A DNA stretch of 24,638 nucleotides from a virus: positions 1-24,638 of the IMG/VR virus record IMGVR_UViG_3300020430_000086; one strand, written 5' to 3'. A program made the position numbers and the translations under genes. This document shows positions 1 through 9,129 of the stretch, in pieces (positions within the stretch are counted from its first letter, which is position 1; the number at the start of each line of letters is the position of its first letter). The notes below the pieces were generated by a model, which searched no databases, had not been told where the DNA came from, and was given only the letters and a program-made list of their open reading frames with translations.

Positions 1-65
1 TTACTATCTGGTGCAGCTATGATTACTGAATTACCACCGCTATGTTTTAGTTTGATCTGGCTCAT
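1..65 (-). CDS. Tail fibre-like protein, N-terminal fragment (runs off left edge)
   Basis: Only the first 21 codons are visible, beginning MSQIKLKHSGGNSVIIAAPD. This opening resembles short fibre or appendage proteins common in marine phages, whose N-terminus reads SQIKLLHSGGNGV followed by a Pro/Asp-rich turn (family likeness from memory). The start is well supported: a strong Shine-Dalgarno GGAGGT lies 6 nt upstream, inside the end of the preceding gene. The start codon overlaps the preceding stop as ATGA, which implies translational coupling. The role is probably a distal tail fibre or host-recognition component. The rest of the protein lies outside the window, so the family cannot be confirmed. 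Confidence 0.7.
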   Translation of the reverse strand, partial: MSQIKLKHSGGNSVIIAAPDS

Positions 66-664
66 GCTGCTACCTCCATTACAGTTATACTTGTCGGAAC
101 TCTTGGTCTATATATTGCATTTGAATCTTCTTGAGACTTACCAATATAAACAAAAGCATTACTATAATCTGATGCGTATTGTAATTTGTATGTAATTGCA
201 GAAATTGTATTAGGAGAATCTAAGAACTCACCATTCATATCACGTGTTTTAATGTGACCATAGCCATCAACATCTGCTTGCATTGCACTTGAACATTGTC
301 TTCTATTCCCAGAAGCATCACCCACATAAATTGCAGTTGAATCTCTTGTTAAACGTACAGCACCAGAATATCCACCATTTGCAGTTGACATTGTACATTT
401 GTAAGAAACTAGAAATTTACTTGCAGCAGAAGCAGGGGTAATAGTTACTGTTACTAAATCGGCAAAAGATGTAGCTATTCTACTTGCTGTATTTGTTTTT
501 ACTGTTTGTTTAACTTGAAGAATTTTACCACCAGCACCACTAGCTAGTTTTGCAGAGCTAACAGCATTAGCAGCAAGCATATCGGTATCAACAATACCAT
601 CTGGTAGTCCTCCTACCGCTATTCCTGTTATTACATTTGTAGATCCGTTTAATGAAATTGCCAT
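62..664 (-). CDS. Short tail fibre / appendage protein (200 aa)
   Basis: A 200-residue protein starting MAISLNGSTNVITGIAVGGL, followed by a low-complexity stalk-like stretch (DGIVDTDMLAANAVSSAKLA, residues about 22-41) and then a beta-rich C-terminal domain with many Thr, Ser, Ala and Gly. The opening SLNGSTN..TG.AVGGLPDG recurs at the start of phage fibre modules in cyanophages and related marine phages (known pattern, by eye). The start ATG directly follows the stop of the gp17-like fibre, and the stop overlaps the next ATG. It is therefore the middle member of a coupled fibre cassette. A role as a host-range adhesin is inferred. No enzymatic motif is visible. Confidence 0.7.
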   Translation of the reverse strand: MAISLNGSTNVITGIAVGGLPDGIVDTDMLAANAVSSAKLASGAGGKILQVKQTVKTNTASRIATSFADLVTVTITPASAASKFLVSYKCTMSTANGGYSGAVRLTRDSTAIYVGDASGNRRQCSSAMQADVDGYGHIKTRDMNGEFLDSPNTISAITYKLQYASDYSNAFVYIGKSQEDSNAIYRPRVPTSITVMEVAA

Positions 665-1984
665 TTATACAAAAGTAACTACTGATCCAGAACCTACAGT
701 AAGTGTAGCATTGATTGTAAGAGGTGTCGGCACAACCGCATTATGATTTGCAGTTATTGTGTAATCATTATCCATTTGATTCTCAGATTCGTGAAAAATC
801 TTTTCACCACCTCCACCTGTAGCTCCACCTCCACCATCTGCAAATTCTAACTGTCCTACAGCAGTAGCACCTGATCCACTAATACTTTTTACTTTTAAAA
901 ATTTATCTGCTGCTATCTGGTTATCAGGTAGCTTCATAGTATAAGACTGTCCAGCAGAATGATCTGGGGATTCTACTTTTACACCATGACTATTTTGTGA
1001 ACAGTTAAGTTGTAACTTTCCATTATTACTACTACCATCACCTTTTACTTCTACTGCACCAGAGCCATTAGGATTTAATTTTATATTGCCATTAGATGTA
1101 GATGTATTTATTTCTCTCGTCTGCACATCTAAATCTCCTCCTAGCTGCGGTGTAGTATCTCCTACAACGTCTGAAATTTGATCTACAAACTCTAAAGCAT
1201 TGGCACTACTGTTTACTTTAACTGTCTTACCTGCTGCACTTGTAAAGTTTGCAGGGGTATCTGTTAAAGATGTAAAATCTGTTGCTCCTGTACCAGCCGA
1301 TATACCTGCTAGTTTTGTTTTCTCTGCATCAGTAAAAGCATTTGTATCGGAGTTTGCTTCATAAGCTGTCTTTATCTCAGCGTTAGTTTGATCGGCAGTT
1401 GCATTAGCTTCAATATTATTTAATTTAGTATGGTCAGCATCAGTAAACACGTTGCTATCACTAGCACTTTCTACAAGTGTTCTTATTTCACCTGCGGTTT
1501 GATCTTGGGTTGCATTGGCTTCTATTGCATCTAATTTACTTTTTAGTGCATCTGTAAAAATATTACTGTCACTTGCATTACCTACAGCAGTTCTTATCTC
1601 TGCATCTGTCTGATCTGCGGTGGCATTTTCTTCTATTCCACTTAATTTATCTGTAATCTCTTGTTGAGCAAATAATACTTGGTCGCTATTGGTGTCTAAA
1701 TCTATTTCAGTTAAAACACTACCATCTTTAAAATCTACTTTCTTTGTACTGATATTTGTATCCCTGGTAAATTTAACATTACCTGTACCACTTGGAGGGG
1801 TATTACCAGAAGTAAATTGTACTTCAGATCCTACAATATTATAGTGAGTACCTAATGTTTTAAGGACTCCTCCTACTGTTACATCAATTTCTGTATTAGC
1901 TAAGAAAGCAAAACTTATGGCAAAGTTATTTTGACTACCTGTACCATTATGATTTTGTGAGGTAGCTGTTGTGTTAGTAGCCAT
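665..1984 (-). CDS. Tail fibre protein, T7 gp17-like N-terminus (439 aa)
   Basis: Residues 1 to about 110 have the features of the T7 gp17 N-terminal tail-attachment domain: an opening rich in Thr/Asn/Gly with NNFAISFAFL, then DVTVGGV, a YTR-type FTRDTN motif and LTEIDLDTNSDQVLFAQQEI. This part docks the fibre on the tail tube. Residues 117-227 are three tandem 37-residue repeats. After that come a beta-rich region (DTPQLGGDLD-type motif), a glycine-rich linker near residue 390, and a C-terminal tip ending VGSGSVVTFV. The length is shorter than T7 gp17 (553 aa), so the receptor-binding part is probably shared with the two fibre genes downstream. The gene starts 2 nt after the gp16-like gene ends. 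Confidence 0.88.
   Translation of the reverse strand: MATNTTATSQNHNGTGSQNNFAISFAFLANTEIDVTVGGVLKTLGTHYNIVGSEVQFTSGNTPPSGTGNVKFTRDTNISTKKVDFKDGSVLTEIDLDTNSDQVLFAQQEITDKLSGIEENATADQTDAEIRTAVGNASDSNIFTDALKSKLDAIEANATQDQTAGEIRTLVESASDSNVFTDADHTKLNNIEANATADQTNAEIKTAYEANSDTNAFTDAEKTKLAGISAGTGATDFTSLTDTPANFTSAAGKTVKVNSSANALEFVDQISDVVGDTTPQLGGDLDVQTREINTSTSNGNIKLNPNGSGAVEVKGDGSSNNGKLQLNCSQNSHGVKVESPDHSAGQSYTMKLPDNQIAADKFLKVKSISGSGATAVGQLEFADGGGGATGGGGEKIFHESENQMDNDYTITANHNAVVPTPLTINATLTVGSGSVVTFV
1304..1636 (-). repeat. Three in-frame tandem repeats of 111 nt (37 aa) in the tail fibre
   Basis: The fibre contains three consecutive 37-residue units beginning IEENATADQT, IEANATQDQT and IEANATADQT. Each continues with an AEI[RK]T motif, then SD[ST]N.FTDA, and ends in K(S/T)KL plus two residues. 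Spacing is exact, with no insertions. Such Asn-Ala-Thr repeats are known in phage fibres as elongated trimeric stalk segments; here they probably set fibre length. The nucleotide copies have diverged, mostly at third positions, so the repeats look old and selected at the protein level. Confidence 0.9.
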
Positions 1985-1986
1985 AA

Positions 1987-4900
1987 TTAATTACCAAGGT
2001 TTTTAATTTTTTCCAAATTAGTAACTGTTGCTTTGGTTGTTTCATTGTTTATTGCTTCTATATTAGCACTATACTTTTTAAATAATTCTCTATTTTCTGG
2101 TAAACGTAACCATTCATTTCTTGCTTTTACTTTATAATCTGCCACTATTTTTTTAATATTTTTTGAAAGTATAGCTCTTGCATTATCTTGAGTACCTACC
2201 ATAACATCTTGATTGGTTGAATCTACATTTTCACCCATAGCAGTTTTATAAAAAGCTTTCATATCAGGTTGATTTAACTTTTTGTATAAACTTACGATTA
2301 ACCTTTGACCATCTTCTTTTGTATTAAAAGCTAAATATTTAATATAGCTTGCATATTGTTTGCTTGTAAGTTCAATACCACTTCCTTGTATTCCTTGTTT
2401 TCTAAAAAAGAATTTTTTGGGTGGTTGCAAAGATATATTTAAATCATTAATAACACTTAGAACATAATTATCTTTTGTATTAGTAGCAGTAAAAGGATTT
2501 AAAATATCAAAAGTATCAGGTCCAAAACCACTAGGATATTCAACAACTGAACCTGTCAACCAGTTTCTATCAGGTTCTAAATTAGCATTATAAAAAGGTA
2601 TTGTTCTAGCTAACTCATTTAAAACTTGTCTTATACCTGTATTCATTTCATCTGCTGGATAATATGTGGTATCTAGTTTTGTTTTGTCTGTAGCTCTTTG
2701 TACTGATCTACCAAGTCCAGCAACAGGATTAATAATATTAGCAGCCCTTCTAGCTAATAAAGTTTGTAGTGCATAAGGATTATGTATGGCTTCAGCAACT
2801 TCTGTAAGACCTCTAATATAAGTTCTATCTGTTAGATTTCTTGCAATAGAAACTGTAATTGCAGTAGCAATATCATTAGTTTGTTGACTTCCTATTTGTC
2901 CTTCTATATCCATAAAATCTGCAAGAAGCATAAAAGTACCAGACCAAGGATCAAGTCTTTTATATGAAATATATTTATATTTGGGCTTACCACTTTTTGT
3001 TAAAACTATTTCTCCATTTGAATCTCTTACTAAAAATCTAAACGAATAAGGTTGCCAACCTTCTTCTTTCTTTTGTTTTACTAATTGTCTATTAGCTTCT
3101 GTTGTATCACCAAATCCTACAGTATTAGGACCACCACCTGTCATAGCTATTTCTGCAAAAGGATTTTCTATGTCTCTAGCAATTAAAGCTGCTGAAACAG
3201 CAAATCCACCTCCTAAATACATTTCACCTCTAGCTCTTGCAGCAATATTAGGATCTGCACTTCTAAGTGCTTGCCTATATTCACTCATAAATAAATTTAC
3301 AACAGGTGTATATCTCATTTGTGTTTTTAGTATATTTAAAGGTGTTCTTACAAAAGGAAAAACTATTCTTCCATAAGGGTGTTGTGCAAAATTTTGTATC
3401 TTTCCACTAAAAGATTTAGGGTCTAATTCTTTTGTAAATGTAGCTTCAGCAGCAAAATCTTTTGCTTTTTTATACATATCTTGAATACTTTTTGGCATTT
3501 TTCCAACACTACCAGTATCAACAATTTTAAATACTTTTTCTGTTTGCGTATTGATATATCTTTTAAGTTGTTCTCCTTGTAGATTTTTTCTAACACCTTG
3601 CTCCCAAGCTTCTGCTTTTACATAAGCTCTGAAGTTTACTTGTTTTAAAAACTCATCTTCTGTAATTAGCATACGAGAACCAAAACCATTGATTCTTCTG
3701 AAATTGTTATAGATAGAAGGAAGCCAGGCATCAGCAAGAAATACATCAACAAATGGTTTTACTGTTCCTCTAGTAACAACATTTTGATCTGCAAAATTTC
3801 TTACATCTTCTGCATTTATATTTCTTGATACTCGTTGTGCATCTGAAACCATTGCACCCCTATCAAGAACATTTTCATTTGTTTTAAAAGCTTTACGAGC
3901 AATATTAAAAGCATCACCTAAAGATTCACCCATATAAATAAATTGTTTCCAACCTTTTATAAACTCATCAGAATTAAATTCTGGTTTAAATACTAAATTA
4001 TCTCTTCTGCTGAAAAGTGTATCTGCAAAAGAAATATCCATATCTTTTCTAAAAACTATTTTTGCAGCACCAGCAGACTGACTTAATGGTTTTGATAAAG
4101 TATTTAAACTTGTAGATAAAAGGTTTACTATATGAGTAGGTGGACCACTAAGAATAGAGTTAATAAATATCTCGTTTGTAAATTCAACACCTTTTAAAAG
4201 TAATCCTTTTTTAATCATGTGTTTCATAACTTCTGGATTACCGCCTGCTACGTTTAAGTATTTTGTAAGTCGTGTTAGAGCCAAAGCAGCTTCTTGATCT
4301 CCTTTTTCTACTAAATCAAAAATTTTATTAAAGGTTTCATCTATTTCACTTACACCAACAGACTCAATAAAATCTCTATTAATATTATTTACATTCTCTG
4401 TACCTCTTGATCTTCTACCAAAATCTTTAGCTTCCGTTACTGTATCTCTTAAATCACCTGCAATTCTTCTAGCACCTAAAGTTTGTGAGGTTAAAGCACC
4501 AACTCCTTTGTTTAAGTAAACTAGACCTTTTAATACTTTTACTTGTTTTAAAAACTCTGGTTGTATTTCTTTAATAAGATCTACATTTTTTGTAGCTATG
4601 GCATTATGCAAGGCAGCAGACAAATTAAAAACAGCTTCGCCATTTTTATTCATCATTTGATTAATTGATATAGTTGTAGCAGGTAAATATCTTGGGTTAT
4701 TAATTATTTTTCCATTTTTAGTTTTTAAAAAAGGACCAAATTCTTGCAAGAAAAATCTAGCAGCTTCTAAAGCTTGACCTTTTGTTTGTCTTTGAGAAGC
4801 AACAAACATATCACCTAAACCAACAGATCTAGCCCATTGATCTAGTTCATCTGTACTTTTAAAGTATTCAGCAATATTTAAAAGACTATCTGTAAGTTCA

Positions 4901-5946
4901 TCAATACCACCACCTGTAAGTTTTGGGTTGAATGTAGATTCTATTTTGTCACCGACCTCTGGTATTTGTGTCGTATCTCCTATCCCTGGTGCTTTTTTTG
5001 TATCTAAAGGTTTAATTAAATCAATAACTTTTTCATCTAATAATTCGTTACCAGCTTCATCAATTCCAAGGTCTTTAAATTTTAATTTTCTTTTACGTTC
5101 TAAGGTTGCTAAGATCTTTGGAGCTAAAGGAGAGTTTCTAAAACCTTTTAAAGCTACAGATAGTCCTGTTAAAGTTTCTCCAATAACTGCACCACCCAAA
5201 GCCTTTCTAAACCTTGCTTCTATAGGAGATATATCATCATCAGCTTTAAATACTGATGCTGGCATTTTTAATATATCTATTACTGGTTCTAAAGTACCTT
5301 CATACTCATCAACCATGTTGTAAAGGTTTTGCTCAAATGGATCTTCTACTACAAAATCTGTAAGAAAACCTGCAACAAGGTTTCTTGTCCAAGGGTTTTT
5401 AATACCTTTAAGACCTTTGCTAAAGATCCCCATAGGCAATAGGAATTGAGTTATAGCTTGTGGTATTTGAAAAAATGCACCATCATCTTCTCTTTCAAAA
5501 TAACTGTAATCAATAAGGTCGTTATTGTCGTATGGATTCCCTGCTAGGTAATCGTATATATCATCTGCAAACTCTACAGTTTCGTTTATTGCTTTTAAAG
5601 GGCCAGTAATAGCACCTCTAATTACTTGTGATGTCTTTGTCTTAGTAATTTTCTCATCAATTTCTTCTCTTTTTTCTTCTGCTTCATTTCTTATTCTTGA
5701 TCTATTTTCTAATATTTCTTCAAAACTTCTTTGATCTCCTAAAAATTTGTTATCAAAAAAATCTACTATACCTGCCTGACTTTTATTTATGGCTTTACTT
5801 ACAGATGATAAAGGTTGATTATCAAGCTTTTGAAATAAGGCATCTGTTTCTGGTGTTTCTATTTTTTGATTTTCTTCTTCTTCCTTTCTTCTTTTTTCTT
5901 CTTCTTCTTCGTTGTTAAGAAGATTAGTAATGTTGGAATCAGTCAT
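1987..5946 (-). CDS. Internal virion protein, T7 gp16-like position and size (1319 aa)
   Basis: A 1319-residue protein, almost the length of T7 gp16 (1318 aa), in the gp16 position between the gp15-like protein and the fibre. It begins with a charged stretch (NNEEEEEKRRKEEEE, residues 11-25) encoded by a purine tract. Long helical regions follow, with few recognisable motifs and a short hydrophobic patch (GGGFAVSAALIA) in the C-terminal half. In T7, gp16 leaves the capsid during infection and builds a channel across the envelope. Unlike T7 gp16, I see no transglycosylase motif at the N-terminus; that domain is in the upstream gene. The start is 2 nt after the upstream stop. Assignment rests on synteny and length more than on motifs. 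Confidence 0.8.
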   Translation of the reverse strand: MTDSNITNLLNNEEEEEKRRKEEEENQKIETPETDALFQKLDNQPLSSVSKAINKSQAGIVDFFDNKFLGDQRSFEEILENRSRIRNEAEEKREEIDEKITKTKTSQVIRGAITGPLKAINETVEFADDIYDYLAGNPYDNNDLIDYSYFEREDDGAFFQIPQAITQFLLPMGIFSKGLKGIKNPWTRNLVAGFLTDFVVEDPFEQNLYNMVDEYEGTLEPVIDILKMPASVFKADDDISPIEARFRKALGGAVIGETLTGLSVALKGFRNSPLAPKILATLERKRKLKFKDLGIDEAGNELLDEKVIDLIKPLDTKKAPGIGDTTQIPEVGDKIESTFNPKLTGGGIDELTDSLLNIAEYFKSTDELDQWARSVGLGDMFVASQRQTKGQALEAARFFLQEFGPFLKTKNGKIINNPRYLPATTISINQMMNKNGEAVFNLSAALHNAIATKNVDLIKEIQPEFLKQVKVLKGLVYLNKGVGALTSQTLGARRIAGDLRDTVTEAKDFGRRSRGTENVNNINRDFIESVGVSEIDETFNKIFDLVEKGDQEAALALTRLTKYLNVAGGNPEVMKHMIKKGLLLKGVEFTNEIFINSILSGPPTHIVNLLSTSLNTLSKPLSQSAGAAKIVFRKDMDISFADTLFSRRDNLVFKPEFNSDEFIKGWKQFIYMGESLGDAFNIARKAFKTNENVLDRGAMVSDAQRVSRNINAEDVRNFADQNVVTRGTVKPFVDVFLADAWLPSIYNNFRRINGFGSRMLITEDEFLKQVNFRAYVKAEAWEQGVRKNLQGEQLKRYINTQTEKVFKIVDTGSVGKMPKSIQDMYKKAKDFAAEATFTKELDPKSFSGKIQNFAQHPYGRIVFPFVRTPLNILKTQMRYTPVVNLFMSEYRQALRSADPNIAARARGEMYLGGGFAVSAALIARDIENPFAEIAMTGGGPNTVGFGDTTEANRQLVKQKKEEGWQPYSFRFLVRDSNGEIVLTKSGKPKYKYISYKRLDPWSGTFMLLADFMDIEGQIGSQQTNDIATAITVSIARNLTDRTYIRGLTEVAEAIHNPYALQTLLARRAANIINPVAGLGRSVQRATDKTKLDTTYYPADEMNTGIRQVLNELARTIPFYNANLEPDRNWLTGSVVEYPSGFGPDTFDILNPFTATNTKDNYVLSVINDLNISLQPPKKFFFRKQGIQGSGIELTSKQYASYIKYLAFNTKEDGQRLIVSLYKKLNQPDMKAFYKTAMGENVDSTNQDVMVGTQDNARAILSKNIKKIVADYKVKARNEWLRLPENRELFKKYSANIEAINNETTKATVTNLEKIKNLGN

Positions 5947-5948
5947 GT

Positions 5949-8606
5949 TTAATCAAGAAATTTTTTGTATTTAGCGTCAGGATCTTCAGTTTGTCCATCT
6001 TTAGAATAGACACCCCAAGCTAAATAACCATTACCTTTAAGTGCTTGTGTTTCATCAAACACTAATTTAGCAGCTATAGCGTTAAGAACAGGATCATATA
6101 AATCTTCATTATTATCTATACCAAGTTTAGGTTGTCTATCATTTCCTAATTCCATACCTTTGTAGTTATACATATTTATTTGAAATAGTCCATAAGAAGC
6201 TTCTGGATTTTTCTCTGTACCACCATAGAAAGCATTTGCCTTGTTAGCTGATTCTGCCATAGCAATAGCAGTCATTATTTTTGCTTGTTCTTTTGTAAAG
6301 CCTGCATTAAGTAATAACTTATTTATTTGTTGCTTAGTAAGAGGTTGTTTTTTATCTGTTTTTAATTTAATTTCTTGTCTTAGTTTATTTAATTCTACTT
6401 CTGGTAATTTATTTTTTGTCTTTGTTTCTATTTTTGTTTCGTTAGGAGTTACAGCTTCTACTATCGGTACAATTAATTCTTGACCTGCTTTTATTAAATC
6501 AGCGTTAGTAATATTATTTGCTTCCATAAAATCTTTTAAAGAAATACCAAACTCTTCTGCTAATTGACTTAAAGTATCTCCTGGTTGTACTTCAACTGTA
6601 GTAGGTGAATCGTCATCACTAAAAGCAGCAGCTTCAAAATTATCAGTATCTACCAATAGTTTCATTGGTTCATATATTTTAGTTTTATTACCAAATCCAT
6701 ATTCACCTGTTTGTAAGAATCTAATTATTCGATCTGCTTCTGACTTTCCAACAATATTTGTAAAGTTCATTTTTGCTTTTTCAGCCACTACTTCTTCGAT
6801 AAGCTTATCTCTATTTTCTTTTGTAATACCTCCCATTCTTATAAGTTCTGCAATAACTCTTGATTCAACTGAAGGTAGACTTGTGTTACCAAAGAAATCA
6901 CCAGTTTCGTTATCGTTATTATTACCATCACCTTCTATAGCCACCCCTTCAAGTCCGCTTTGGTTTTCATTAATAAATTTTGTATTATTGTCAACTTGTT
7001 TTGATGAAGGGTCTAATAAAGCGTTTAGATCATTAATTAATTTATTATTATATGTTGTTTTAAGTTGTTCATATTTAGCTTCAAGTTGTCCTGTGTCCGC
7101 ATCAGGATTAGCTAATTTATATTCTCTAAATTCATTTTTAAAAGCTTCAGTATTAAGTTTTACAGTAGTTAATTGTTGTTCTTTTCCTATTTGTGAGAAT
7201 ATTTTAAACTTTGGATCTAATGTTAGTAAAAGTTTTGATTGATCTTCATATCTAACAAAATAACTATTCAAAGGTGTTAAGACTCCTTTATCAACTGTAC
7301 CTGCAAGTTTCATTAAAGTATTTAATCGGTTTACATTAAGATCACTTTTTAATGTTCCAGGGTCAAGAAACCAAGCCATAGCTGCTGTTCTTGCATCTGC
7401 TAAGGTATCAAAATTATTTTCAGTGATTCTTTTAAGTAATATTCCAAATTTTTGATTTGTATCACCATCTAAAGCTTCTGCGTTTGCTTGTAATTTTGTT
7501 GCAAGTAATGGATTAGCGTCTTGTAATTTTTCTAATAATGCAACTGCTTCTTCTCCTTTACCTGCTGTGTATAAAGCAGCAACATTCAACATACCTAATT
7601 CTAACGCTTCTTCTTTTGCTCTTTTTGCTTCTGCCCTATTTCTTTTATCTGCTTTATCAGTATAGTCTTCAACATCTTCAAGTAATTTATTTTCCATTTC
7701 TACATAGTCAGGGTGATCTAATAAAGTTAATTTTCCACCAGGACCAAAAGGAAATTGACTTGCACTTTTAAAAACTGATAAAGCTAAATCTTCATCACCA
7801 GTTTCAAAACCAATTCTTTTTGCTTCAGCACTAAGACTATTTAATATAGTTTTATTAATAGCTGATCTATTGGCTGAACTTAATCCTAATTTATTAATAT
7901 CATTCTCAAATTGATCTATAGAAGCTGTTAATAATAAAAATTGATTTTTACTTACTTCATCTGAATCTGGACCTGCTGTTTGAAAATTTATTATATTTTT
8001 AGCAAGGCCAGCAGCATCAATTTTTAATTTTTCTACTTGAAATTCTTCGTGTTTCTTTTCGTGAATGTCAGTAATTTTAGTTGTAGCATTTATTAAATAT
8101 GGAAAAAATTTCTTGTTAAAGGTATCACTATCTACATCACCTAAAGAATTTATAACTTCTGTTCTTGTTTCATTTAGCCAATCTGAAAATTCTGTTGAAT
8201 CTAAAGAAAAGTTTGATAAAGGTACTCCATCTACATTTGCGTCATTATATTCAGTTTTAAATTTGCTTTCTAAACTACCACCTAAAATTGTAGCTTTTGT
8301 TCTTTTAAAAACTTTGTTATATAGTCTATTACCACTAAAAAGTTTATTAGATCTAACATATTTAGATGCGTCAGCCCAATCGTTAGTTGAACTATCTAAA
8401 GCATCATTTAAAGCTTCTTCTGATATTTCTGCTCTTTTCTCATCAATTTTAGTTTCAATAAATTTTTCTAAAACTGGATTTACAACCTTTAAAGTTTCGG
8501 CAAGTGCCATCATATTTGTTTTAGGCAAAACCTTTACAGGTTCTACAAATGTATTAACAGGTTGTGCAAAGGATTGGTAAGCAGTACTTTGAAAACTTGA
8601 TGACAT
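5949..8606 (-). CDS. Internal virion protein, gp15 position, with C-terminal LysM and lytic transglycosylase domains (885 aa)
   Basis: The first 650 residues or so are a mainly helical, acidic region as expected for a T7 gp15-like core protein. Residues about 668-716 form a LysM peptidoglycan-binding module (VEVQPGDTLSQLAEEFGI, then NNIT.ADLI.AGQELIVP). A Lys/Thr-rich linker leads to an SLT/lysozyme-like domain from about residue 760 to the end. That domain has AMAES with the putative catalytic Glu at residue 785, then SYGLFQIN, DP..NA.AA and a final GYLAWGVYSKDG segment. The protein should cut peptidoglycan during DNA ejection. It is longer than T7 gp15 (747 aa), matching the added C-terminal modules. 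It lies 2 nt before gp16-like and 4 nt after gp14-like. Confidence 0.87.
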   Translation of the reverse strand: MSSSFQSTAYQSFAQPVNTFVEPVKVLPKTNMMALAETLKVVNPVLEKFIETKIDEKRAEISEEALNDALDSSTNDWADASKYVRSNKLFSGNRLYNKVFKRTKATILGGSLESKFKTEYNDANVDGVPLSNFSLDSTEFSDWLNETRTEVINSLGDVDSDTFNKKFFPYLINATTKITDIHEKKHEEFQVEKLKIDAAGLAKNIINFQTAGPDSDEVSKNQFLLLTASIDQFENDINKLGLSSANRSAINKTILNSLSAEAKRIGFETGDEDLALSVFKSASQFPFGPGGKLTLLDHPDYVEMENKLLEDVEDYTDKADKRNRAEAKRAKEEALELGMLNVAALYTAGKGEEAVALLEKLQDANPLLATKLQANAEALDGDTNQKFGILLKRITENNFDTLADARTAAMAWFLDPGTLKSDLNVNRLNTLMKLAGTVDKGVLTPLNSYFVRYEDQSKLLLTLDPKFKIFSQIGKEQQLTTVKLNTEAFKNEFREYKLANPDADTGQLEAKYEQLKTTYNNKLINDLNALLDPSSKQVDNNTKFINENQSGLEGVAIEGDGNNNDNETGDFFGNTSLPSVESRVIAELIRMGGITKENRDKLIEEVVAEKAKMNFTNIVGKSEADRIIRFLQTGEYGFGNKTKIYEPMKLLVDTDNFEAAAFSDDDSPTTVEVQPGDTLSQLAEEFGISLKDFMEANNITNADLIKAGQELIVPIVEAVTPNETKIETKTKNKLPEVELNKLRQEIKLKTDKKQPLTKQQINKLLLNAGFTKEQAKIMTAIAMAESANKANAFYGGTEKNPEASYGLFQINMYNYKGMELGNDRQPKLGIDNNEDLYDPVLNAIAAKLVFDETQALKGNGYLAWGVYSKDGQTEDPDAKYKKFLD

Positions 8607-8610
8607 AATT

Positions 8611-9129
8611 TTAACCGTCTAAAGCAATTTGAGTTTGCAAGGCACTTGCACCTGCACCTAATAATACTGATCCTATAGAAGGTATTTGATTATATGCTTG
8701 TTGTGTCTGACTTCTGTATTGATTTCTTATATTTTGGTATTGTGCCTGTGTTTGTTGTATAGATCTCATGTGTTGTCTCCTTGCTGATTCTAATGATTGT
8801 CTTATAGATTCTCTATAATTTGCTGCTTGCCTTTCATTATCTTGTAAAATCAAACCAAAACTTACTCCCGATCTTCCAGAAGCCATAAGTTTAGCCCTAG
8901 CTCTTAATGAATCAATACTTTTTGCAAATTTATCTTGTGCAGATGTTTTTTCTTTATCACTTAATTGTTCTCTTAAAGCTGCCTGTTTATTTCTTTTATC
9001 AGTTTCAGCATTAGCTATACCTGCAACTTCAACTTGAGCAGCCTGTTCAGCTTTATCTTGTGCAGCACTACGCATAGCAAGCCCTTGAAATAAACTTATA
9101 CCAGCACTAGCAGCTACAAGATTACACAT
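8611..9129 (-). CDS. Internal virion protein, T7 gp14-like (172 aa)
   Basis: A 172-residue protein in the T7 gp14 position, directly after the gp13-like gene. It opens MCNLVAASAGISLFQGLAM, a hydrophobic segment, continues as a long Gln/Ala/Arg-rich helical region with coiled-coil character (KAEQAAQVEVAG, then RRQHMRSIQQTQAQYQ), and ends with a second hydrophobic segment (SVLLGAGASALQTQIAL). Two apolar ends around a helical centre fit gp14, which inserts in the outer membrane as the first part of the ejection channel (known for T7). The start codon is immediately next to the previous stop. The assignment is by position, size and composition. Confidence 0.8.
   Translation of the reverse strand: MCNLVAASAGISLFQGLAMRSAAQDKAEQAAQVEVAGIANAETDKRNKQAALREQLSDKEKTSAQDKFAKSIDSLRARAKLMASGRSGVSFGLILQDNERQAANYRESIRQSLESARRQHMRSIQQTQAQYQNIRNQYRSQTQQAYNQIPSIGSVLLGAGASALQTQIALDG

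Noticed and set aside
1304-1636. Regularly spaced repeats suggesting a CRISPR-like array
   Set aside because: The units are in-frame 111-nt protein repeats of a tail fibre with no separate spacers.
5697-5918. Plus-strand frame rich in Leu and Phe, looking like a membrane protein
   Set aside because: It is the complement of the Glu/Lys-rich start of the gp16-like gene; the hydrophobic composition is the mirror of the purine tract.
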